In this document: positions 7,774 through 12,361 of the stretch, one piece after another
Layout: each line of letters opens with the position of its first letter
Numbering within the stretch: position 1 is the stretch's first letter
NCBI GenBank assembly: GCA_021648365.1
Contig: JAKISY010000121.1
Coordinates: forward strand, 1-12,361
Source of the DNA: Verrucomicrobiales bacterium
GTDB taxonomy: Bacteria > Verrucomicrobiota > Verrucomicrobiia > Verrucomicrobiales > DEV007
Length of the DNA stretch: 12,361 nt
Direction of reading: 5' to 3'
Notes under the pieces: generated by a model
Told to the model about the DNA's origin: nothing
What the model saw: the letters and a program-made list of their open reading frames with translations, nothing else
Database searches by the model: none
Program-made: the position numbers and the translations under genes

Positions 7774-8138
7774 TAGTTGAGAGGAGCTTTGGGTTTGCCG
7801 TGCGGGTCGTGCGACTGTGTCGCTTCCTTGATGAACAAGATCGTGTGTCAAGGACACTTGCAAATCAGTTGTTGCGTTCTGGAACTTCTATTGGCGCGAA
7901 CATCGAAGAAGCACAAGCGGGGCAAAGCAAAGCTGACTTCGTCGCTAAAATGTCGATCTCTCGAAAAGAGGCGCGTGAGACTCTCTATTGGCTTCGGCTA
8001 CTCAAAGCAGCTGATATCGTTGCGGCAGATAAGTTAACTGACATCACAAAAGAGGCGGATGAATTGGTTTGTATTCTGACCTCAATCGTCAAGACTTCCC
8101 AAACACGTTCCGCGCGCGGAACGAGTGATGAGTTATAA
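7752..8138 (+). CDS. Four-helix-bundle protein, S23 (23S rRNA intervening-sequence) family
   Basis: This 128-residue protein belongs to the S23/IVP four-helix-bundle family, first seen in intervening sequences of 23S rRNA and related to the Avd protein of diversity-generating retroelements. The signature RSGTSIGANIEEAQAGQ (42-58), followed by KADFVAKMSISRKEARETLYWLRLL (60-84), is diagnostic. Its biochemical role is not established; the fold forms pentamers that may bind nucleic acid. The first residues (MMSDELN) come from repeat copy D and the last (about TSDEL) from copy E. The ATG directly abuts the preceding stop codon; an ATG one codon later is an alternative start. It is not inside rRNA here and no reverse transcriptase is nearby. 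The tight bracketing by repeats suggests it travels with them. Confidence 0.88.
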   Translation: MMSDELNIVERSFGFAVRVVRLCRFLDEQDRVSRTLANQLLRSGTSIGANIEEAQAGQSKADFVAKMSISRKEARETLYWLRLLKAADIVAADKLTDITKEADELVCILTSIVKTSQTRSARGTSDEL

Positions 8139-8226
8139 ATTATGAGTGATGAATTAAATACCTCCGCAATGACTTCTGATTCTCATTCAGAATTCTGCAC
8201 TCATAACTCATCATTCGCCAAAGGCG
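8106..8226. repeat. Hairpin-tipped repeat, full copy E
   Basis: The left tip is an 18-bp perfect palindrome (CGTTCCGCG and its complement, 8106-8123). It differs in sequence from the CGAACCC hairpin of copies A, C and D but holds the same position. The body and right arm match copy A closely. The right tip is CGCC-AAA-GGCG (8216-8226), against CGCC-GCA-GGCG in copy A, so the stems are conserved while the loops vary, as expected of a structure under constraint. It contains the S23 stop codon and the start codon of the hsdR remnant at 8142. Confidence 0.75.
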
Positions 8227-8429
8227 CACGATTCACCAAAGCTCAATTAGAGAGTGCGATCATCGAGTTGCTGGGCACCCAAGGGTTTCCCCATGTGAGG
8301 GGTGAGCATATCGCCAGAGCTTCGGTGTCGGAGGTTCTCATCAAGGCCGACCTGCGGGCTTTTCTCGCCAAGCCATACGCAGCGGACACCATCACACCAC
8401 AAGAAGCCGAAAAAGCCACCCATGCCTAA
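8142..8429 (+). pseudogene. hsdR N-terminal remnant with repeat-encoded start
   Basis: The ORF encodes 95 residues. Residues 1 to about 30 (MSDELNTSAMTSD and onward) come from repeat copy E. From FTKAQLESAIIELLG the sequence follows the N-terminus of the HsdR at 11726, including VLIKADLRAFL and ITPQE, then diverges and stops. Protein identity is about 80% in the aligned blocks and the DNA is more divergent than in the 45-nt fragment, so it comes from a different or older hsdR. The original ATGAAA start has become CACGAT. It lacks the nuclease, helicase and translocase domains and cannot restrict DNA. Its last 8 bases overlap the start of the deaminase gene, so its translation may feed ribosomes into that gene. 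Confidence 0.78.
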
Positions 8430-9897
8430 AAAACTCAAAATCAACCCCCGTAAGATGATGGAACTCGCCATCGAAGTGATGCGACAATCTGTTGGCGAAA
8501 TGCGAGATGATGGGAAGCCGAATCCCCTGGTCGGTGCCGTCCTCCTCCGCCCCGACGGCTCCACGGAAACGGCTTGTCGAGGGGAACTGCGTGAAGGGAA
8601 TCATGCCGAATTCACCCTACTGGAACGCAAGTGCGTGGGTGAAAAGCTCGACGATTGTATCCTCTTCGCCACCCTGGAACCCTGCCTGAACCGAAACGAA
8701 CCCAAGAGAGGTTGCGCCCGCCATATTGTCGGCGCGCGGATCAAGAAAGTCTATGTCGGGATCGAGGATGACAACCCGACGGTGGCTGGAAAAGGCATCC
8801 AATACCTTCGTAACCACGGAGTGGAGATCGAGATGTTCGACCGCGACTTGCAGGCGATCATCCTGAAGGAGAACAAAGCGTTCTTTGAGTGGGCGCGGCA
8901 ACAAACGGAAGAGCTAGAAGAACAACCTATCAAGCTCTCGGAATATGAGGACGCTCTCAAGGAGGCGAAGATCGAAGACTTTTCGGAGACAGCCCTCAAA
9001 CGGTATCGCACCAAGGCGAAAATCAAATCTGCTGTTAGCTCGGCAGAATTCAAACGCCTTTTGAAGCTGCAAGGGCTCCTTGCTGAGGACAGCCAATCCC
9101 CATCGGGATTCGGTTTTCTGCTTTTTGGAAAAGATCCACGTCTTGCGATGCCTCAAGCGGGTCTGCTCGCGAGGGCCGAATTACCAAATGGCAAAGCCGA
9201 ACGAAAAGAGTTCTCGATGCCCATGGTGCTGATCCCCGGTGAGCTGGAAAAGTGGCTCAACAAAATCCTCCCTAATACTTTAGAGCGAAGCCAAATGGAG
9301 CGAACGGAGAGAGTCGACCTTCCCTTTGAGATGATCCGTGAGGCGGTGGTCAATGCCCTGATTCACCGGGACTACGACATCAAGGGGCAAAAGTGCCAAC
9401 TGGTGGTCACTTCCGATTGCGTCACGATCAAAAGCCCTGGAGATCCGATCCCGCCTATTACGATGGAGCGGATGCGTTCCTTCAAGGCCCCGATGAAGAG
9501 TCGCAACCCTGTGCTTCATTTCGTTTTCGCACGCATGGGTTTGGCAGAAGAGCAAGGCTACGGGCTGACCAGTCTGAAAGAGCAGGCAGAGAAACACGGC
9601 TTACCGTTGCCTACCTACGCGATGGAGGGTGGCTCGTTGGTATTGACGATCTATCGGAGTAAGACTGCTATCCTCAACGAATTGGCAACCAAGGTGCCAG
9701 ACGGGTTGGGCGAGAGCGAGAAGGCCGTTCTGGAGTTGATCTCGAAACAACAGCTTGTGAGTAGCCGGAAAGTGCAAAATCAGCTTGGATTCGATGAACG
9801 TAAGGCCCAGCGGATTCTGAAGAAACTTCGGGAGGCCAATCTGATCCGGCGTCAGGGACGAGGTCCCTCAACCGCCTACACTTTGGTTCAGCCATGA
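8422..9897 (+). CDS. RibD-like deaminase / GHKL ATPase / winged-helix fusion
   Basis: I start this 491-residue protein at ATG 8422; the frame is open upstream, but those 40 residues overlap the hsdR remnant and look non-coding. Residues 1 to about 150 resemble the RibD/cytidine-deaminase fold. PNPLVGAVL (34-42), zinc ligands HAE (61-63) and EPC...C (C88, C98) and DNPTVAGKGIQYL (117-129) are present. Residues of about 205-415 match the region after the AlbA_2 domain in AlbA_2/HATPase_c_4 regulators: LLFGKDP, then the GHKL N-box REAVVNALIHRDY (306-318, N311), a G-box-like PGDPIP, and EEQGYGL. Residues 430-490 form a winged helix. The usual AlbA_2 DNA-binding domain is thus replaced by a deaminase. 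I infer a nucleotide- or base-deaminating defence or regulatory protein switched by ATP; the substrate is unknown. It overlaps the remnant by 8 bp and is followed by a terminator. Confidence 0.82.
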   Translation: MPKKLKINPRKMMELAIEVMRQSVGEMRDDGKPNPLVGAVLLRPDGSTETACRGELREGNHAEFTLLERKCVGEKLDDCILFATLEPCLNRNEPKRGCARHIVGARIKKVYVGIEDDNPTVAGKGIQYLRNHGVEIEMFDRDLQAIILKENKAFFEWARQQTEELEEQPIKLSEYEDALKEAKIEDFSETALKRYRTKAKIKSAVSSAEFKRLLKLQGLLAEDSQSPSGFGFLLFGKDPRLAMPQAGLLARAELPNGKAERKEFSMPMVLIPGELEKWLNKILPNTLERSQMERTERVDLPFEMIREAVVNALIHRDYDIKGQKCQLVVTSDCVTIKSPGDPIPPITMERMRSFKAPMKSRNPVLHFVFARMGLAEEQGYGLTSLKEQAEKHGLPLPTYAMEGGSLVLTIYRSKTAILNELATKVPDGLGESEKAVLELISKQQLVSSRKVQNQLGFDERKAQRILKKLREANLIRRQGRGPSTAYTLVQP

Positions 9898-9903
9898 ATT
9901 GCC

Positions 9904-9997
9904 ATCCCGACAAAAAACCCGACATAATGTCGGGTTTTATTCGATCTTTTGGACAAATTTAAGAATCCCGACACAAATCCCGACATAATGTCGGGAT
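9904..9997. repeat. Paired CCCGACA motifs and palindromes
   Basis: The motif ATCCCGACA occurs at 9904, 9965 and 9977, and ACCCGACA occurs at 9917. The copies at 9917 and 9977 are each the left arm of a palindrome, CCCGACA-TAA-TGTCGGG. So a unit made of a single half-site followed by a full palindrome occurs twice, about 60 bp apart. The first palindrome has poly-A/T flanks and serves as a terminator; the second (9977-9997) has no T-run and is more likely an operator or structural repeat. Confidence 0.65.
9914..9940 (+). terminator. Rho-independent terminator after the deaminase fusion
   Basis: The arms AAAACCCGACA and TGTCGGGTTTT form an 11-bp perfect stem with loop TAA, followed by TTTTATT. 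It starts 17 bp after the stop codon at 9897 and should end the transcript from the upstream genes. The stem shares the core CCCGACATAATGTCGGG with a second palindrome 63 bp on, so it may also be a protein-binding site. Confidence 0.75.
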
Positions 9998-10183
9998 AAT
10001 CACCCCAATTCTTATTTTGATTTATCTCCTGGAAAGCCCGTCTTCAGGATTTAAGTCACTCAAAATGAACAACCTGTTATTTTACCTTATCCTTCAATTC
10101 ACACAGAAGAGGAAATTCGATGTCACGGGTGATCCCGCCAAAAATCAAATATGCCGGGATAGTCACCCATTTCCCTTGCTAAA
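9998..10183. other. Non-coding leader with an imperfect inverted repeat
   Basis: No coding frame is credible here. The one feature seen is an inverted pair: GGGTGATCCCG at 10127-10137 against CGGGAT-AGT-CACCC at 10155-10168, which would pair with a three-base bulge. It precedes the AbiE module 3 operator and may be part of its regulation or a remnant of another repeat. Confidence 0.35.
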
Positions 10184-10212
10184 CGTCACACATTAGGTGA
10201 CAATGTGTGACG
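10177..10212 (+). promoter_or_regulatory. Promoter and operator palindrome of AbiE module 3
   Basis: Perfect 11-bp inverted arms, CGTCACACATT (10184-10194) and AATGTGTGACG (10202-10212), are separated by AGGTGAC. They overlap a possible promoter: TTGCTA (10177-10182), a 16-bp spacer and GACAAT (10199-10204). The site lies 15 bp before the preferred ATG. Characterised AbiEi proteins repress their own operon by binding inverted repeats in the promoter, so I infer that this is the AbiEi operator. Confidence 0.7.
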
Positions 10213-10227
10213 TTTTCCGACAATATC

Positions 10228-10833
10228 ATGCCGTCCGCTCTTCAAAAAAGACTTAGTTCACTCGCCTCCGCTCACGAGGTGCTGACGACGGCGCAGCTTC
10301 TAGATGCAAGCATTTCTGACCAGAGCATCACCCGGCTCGTGGAGCAGGGAACGCTGGTGCGGGTGCGCCGTGGGATTTATCAGCATGCTGATTCTCCGAC
10401 GAGTGAGCATCATGACCTGATTCAGGTCACCAAGAGTGCCTCCCGCGCGGTGATTGTGCTGATCAGCGCCCTGAGATTTCACAATATCGGCACCCAGCAG
10501 CCTTATCAGGTCTGGATTCAGCTTCCCGCACAAACCCGGGTTCCCAAAATCAACTGGCCTCCCATACGGGTCATCAGGACCCGGGTGAAAGCGCTTCAAA
10601 CCGAGGGAGTGAAGCGTCACCAACTCGGCGGTACCGAGGTCGCGATCACGACCCCGGCACGGACGGTGGCGGATTGCTTCAAACACCGCAACAAGCTGGG
10701 GATCGACGTCTGCGTGGAGGCGCTCAGAGAAACGCTTAACGAACGAAAAGCGAAGATCGGAGAGATCAGCGAAATGGGTCGGCTCCTTCGAGTCGGCAAA
10801 GTCATGAAACCCTATCTGGAGGCGATGATATGA
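10228..10833 (+). CDS. abiEi: AbiEi-family antitoxin, module 3
   Basis: This AbiEi-type antitoxin/repressor is 201 residues long from ATG 10228. A GTG at 10207 is in frame, but it lies inside the operator palindrome, so I reject it. The winged helix spans about residues 8-53 (LTTAQLLDASIS, then LVRVRRGIYQH). Family blocks shared with module 1 are FHNIGTQQP (84-92) and PARTVADCF (about 149-157); overall similarity to module 1 is clear but well below identity, so the duplication or separate arrival is old. Its stop overlaps the toxin ATG by 4 bp (ATGA) and a Shine-Dalgarno sequence (TGGAGG, 10817-10822) lies inside its end. Autoregulation through the site at 10184-10212 is inferred. Confidence 0.88.
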   Translation: MPSALQKRLSSLASAHEVLTTAQLLDASISDQSITRLVEQGTLVRVRRGIYQHADSPTSEHHDLIQVTKSASRAVIVLISALRFHNIGTQQPYQVWIQLPAQTRVPKINWPPIRVIRTRVKALQTEGVKRHQLGGTEVAITTPARTVADCFKHRNKLGIDVCVEALRETLNERKAKIGEISEMGRLLRVGKVMKPYLEAMI

Positions 10834-11729
10834 AAAACGTCGCTGCTTCCATTCGTGCCAAGCTCCTCAACCTTTCACGTGCGAAGGGTGTGCCGCTCAA
10901 TGCCTTGATGGAACAGTATGCCACCGGACGCTTCCTCTATCGCCTCGCCCAGAGCAAGTATCGGGAGCTCTTTGTCCTGAAAGGGGCTCAGCTGTTTCGG
11001 ATTTGGGAGGCGGAGGAACATCGGCCCACCCGCGATCTGGATCTCCTCGGATACGGGGAAGCCACGGAAGAAGCGATTCAAAGCATCTTCACCGAACTGA
11101 CTCAGACAGACATCGATCCCCCAGATGGTCTGGAGTGGGGCGAAGTGAATGTGACATCCATCCGTGATGAGGTAACTTACGGTGGGGTGCGAGCCAAGGT
11201 GAACGTTCATCTCGCGGGGGCCCGCCTGTGCATTCAGATCGATGTCGGATTCGGCGACGCCATCACCCCCGAAGCGGTGGAAAAAGAATGGCACGAACTC
11301 CTCCCTTTCCCCAGTGCCCGTCTCCTTGTTTACCCTCCCGAGACCGTCATCGCCGAGAAACTCGAAGCAGCGGTTTCCCTTGGAATCGACAACAGCCGGA
11401 TGAAAGATTTCTATGATCTACACTGGTTGCTGTCTCACCTAAACTTTGATGGTGCAGTCCTGACAGAAGCCGTCGCCAATACCTTCGCAAGACGCGGGAC
11501 CGAAGTCCCCGGGGAAGCTCCAATCGCTCTAACCGGGGAGTTCTACAATAACGAGCAGAAGCTTGTTCAGTGGAATGCCTTCCTGCGCAAAGGAAAGCTA
11601 ACTCCCATGCCACTGGATGAAGTCGTCGGTGATCTCGCACAGTTTCTCCTTCCCGTAATCAGGAAGGAAGTCTGCAATCACCTCTGGACGCCAGCAGGAC
11701 ACTGGCAAGCACGCATTAAAATCTCATGA
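10830..11729 (+). CDS. abiEii: AbiEii-family nucleotidyltransferase toxin, module 3
   Basis: This 299-residue toxin is the same length as its module 1 paralogue. The nucleotidyltransferase motifs are intact: VLKGA (49-53), RDLDL with D69 and D71, IDVGFGD (D138), AEKLEA (175-180) and MKDFYDL (191-197). The family uses NTP to modify a cellular target, tRNA in studied relatives; the target here is unknown. Translation is coupled to the antitoxin by an ATGA overlap. Its own stop overlaps the hsdR start by another ATGA (11726-11729), so abiEi, abiEii and hsdR form one operon. A toxin placed directly before the restriction subunit could couple restriction to cell-growth arrest, or simply stabilise the restriction locus; both are inference. 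Confidence 0.9.
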   Translation: MKNVAASIRAKLLNLSRAKGVPLNALMEQYATGRFLYRLAQSKYRELFVLKGAQLFRIWEAEEHRPTRDLDLLGYGEATEEAIQSIFTELTQTDIDPPDGLEWGEVNVTSIRDEVTYGGVRAKVNVHLAGARLCIQIDVGFGDAITPEAVEKEWHELLPFPSARLLVYPPETVIAEKLEAAVSLGIDNSRMKDFYDLHWLLSHLNFDGAVLTEAVANTFARRGTEVPGEAPIALTGEFYNNEQKLVQWNAFLRKGKLTPMPLDEVVGDLAQFLLPVIRKEVCNHLWTPAGHWQARIKIS

Positions 11730-12361
11730 AATTCACCGAAGCCCAACTTGAATCCGCCATCATCGAACTCCTCGGAGCCGAGGGTTACCCGCATGTATTG
11801 GGCGAAACGCTGGGAGAACGTAGCTCCAGCTGCGTTACATCCTCAAAGGAGGGAGCAGGAGCTCCGTCCCTCCCAGGAGTTCTCATCAAAGCCGACTTGC
11901 GCGCCTTTCTGAGCAAGCAGTATGCAAAAGACAACATCACACCGCAAGAAATCGAGGCGGTGATCAAGCAGTTGGAGGCCTATTCGGCGGCAGATCTTTA
12001 TGAGAGCAATAAGGCGATCATGAAGTTGGTCGCGGATGGCTTTCTGCTGAAGCGGGAAGACCACACTCAGAAGGATCTGTATATCCAGTTGATTGATTAC
12101 TCCTGTCTCGCGGCCTTCCGTGAACCGAAGGAGGGCGAAGTGCCAACAATCGCAGCGGAGGATCCGGGGGAATATAACGCAGCTGGAGCTACGTTCTCCC
12201 AGAACATCTTTAAGATCGTCACTCAGCTTACGATCGTCGGCAGCGAGAAACGCATCCCCGATGGCATCCTCTACATCAATGGTCTGCCCTTGGTGGTGTT
12301 TGAGTTTAAGAGCGCGATTCGCGAGGATGCGACGATTCACGACGCCTACAAGCAAATCACC
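11726..12361 (+). CDS. hsdR: Type I restriction enzyme R subunit, N-terminal part (runs off the window)
   Basis: The first 212 codons are present and open to the window end. HsdR proteins cleave DNA and translocate it within an HsdRMS complex. The nuclease domain is visible: the PD-(D/E)xK residues appear as D179 in RIPDGILYINGLPL and E193/K195 in VFEFKSA. The conserved acidic N-terminal helix TEAQLESAIIELLG is intact. The start is fixed by an ATGA overlap with abiEii and by conservation of MKFTEA in the fossil at 4196. No Shine-Dalgarno sequence is seen, so coupling is likely. Residues of about 28-51 and 151-160 are encoded by palindromic DNA absent from the homologous fragment at 8232 (first site) or unexpected for the family (second site). 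Neither breaks the frame. hsdM and hsdS are not in the window. Confidence 0.9.
   Translation, partial: MKFTEAQLESAIIELLGAEGYPHVLGETLGERSSSCVTSSKEGAGAPSLPGVLIKADLRAFLSKQYAKDNITPQEIEAVIKQLEAYSAADLYESNKAIMKLVADGFLLKREDHTQKDLYIQLIDYSCLAAFREPKEGEVPTIAAEDPGEYNAAGATFSQNIFKIVTQLTIVGSEKRIPDGILYINGLPLVVFEFKSAIREDATIHDAYKQIT
11810..11876 (+). repeat. Palindromic element inside hsdR, copy 1
   Basis: This 67-bp segment is bounded by CTGGGAG and CTCCCAG. It folds into two hairpins: AACGTAGCT with AGCTGCGTT around CC (one G-T pair), then a GGAGGGA...TCCCTCC stem with GGAGCTCC at its tip. It encodes roughly residues 29-50 of HsdR. The related fragment at 8232-8405 has only nine residues between GE and VLIKAD, where this gene has 24. 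Its first 28 bases recur inverted at 12175-12202. Confidence 0.75.
12175..12202 (-). repeat. Palindromic element inside hsdR, partial copy 2 (inverted)
   Basis: These 28 bases are the exact reverse complement of 11810-11837. Removing the 27 bases 12178-12204 would leave an uninterrupted EYNIFKIV reading, which suits the family sequence just before the nuclease motif. The copy is read in frame as AAGATFSQN. Only the first hairpin of the element is present. Confidence 0.8.

Noticed and set aside
7752..8138. Diversity-generating retroelement accessory gene (Avd-like)
   Set aside because: The fold is related, but no reverse transcriptase, template repeat or variable repeat is present, and the sequence fits S23 proper.
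4214..8226. CRISPR array
   Set aside because: Repeat copies are few, irregularly spaced, of different lengths and separated by whole genes. No short regular spacers exist.
8302..8421. Upstream extension of the deaminase fusion
   Set aside because: These 40 codons lie in a second frame across the hsdR remnant and are rich in Ser, Pro, Lys and Arg without family similarity. RibD-like homology begins just after ATG 8422.
10207..10227. GTG start for the module 3 antitoxin
   Set aside because: It lies within the operator palindrome, very near the expected transcript start. The ATG at 10228 matches the family's usual N-terminus.
11843..12355. 170-codon frame on the - strand inside hsdR
   Set aside because: It is a shadow of hsdR, whose + strand frame carries the conserved nuclease motif and is open throughout.

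Overview
The window reads as an accessory 'defence island' of a Gram-negative bacterium. Almost everything is encoded on the + strand. A secreted c-type cytochrome, weak Shine-Dalgarno use and several palindromic repeat families would suit a Verrucomicrobiota- or Planctomycetota-like host, but that placement is a low-confidence inference. No rRNA, tRNA or CRISPR array was seen.

Layout. (1) 1-3309: a short leader, then a large exported protein with one heme-c site (CMDCH), an EF-hand-like calcium loop and a lectin-like C-terminus. (2) 3332-4191: a complete IS5-family (IS427-type) insertion sequence of about 860 bp with near-perfect 20-23 bp ends, flanked by TA, and a two-ORF transposase. (3) 4196-5899: an 18-nt piece of the start of hsdR, a hairpin-tipped repeat, and AbiE module 1 (AbiEi antitoxin, AbiEii nucleotidyltransferase). 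(4) 5896-7751: a second repeat, a 45-bp hsdR remnant, a third repeat, and AbiE module 2, which is from a different AbiEi/AbiEii lineage and whose toxin gene is frameshifted. (5) 7752-8138: an S23-type four-helix-bundle gene bracketed by direct repeats. (6) 8142-8429: a 5'-terminal hsdR remnant fused to repeat-encoded N-terminal residues. (7) 8422-9897: a fusion of a RibD-like deaminase, a GHKL-type ATPase and a winged helix. (8) 9898-10227: a terminator, paired palindromes and a likely AbiEi operator. (9) 10228-11729: AbiE module 3, a paralogue of module 1. (10) 11726-end: the start of an hsdR gene (type I restriction subunit, nuclease domain visible), cut by the window end.

The main pattern is that the same hsdR 5' end occurs four times: three truncated copies and the real gene. 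A copy precedes or follows each accessory cassette. In modules 1 and 3 the abiEii stop codon overlaps the next ATG in the same ATGA arrangement, just before hsdR sequence. This suggests that defence cassettes have repeatedly accumulated at the front of hsdR, each leaving a fossil of the older 5' end. A family of hairpin-tipped repeats lies at the joints and supplies stop codons, start codons and N-terminal residues (MSDELN) to neighbouring ORFs. A second palindromic family sits in frame inside hsdR itself, twice, in opposite orientation. The deaminase-ATPase fusion is the best candidate for an undescribed effector.
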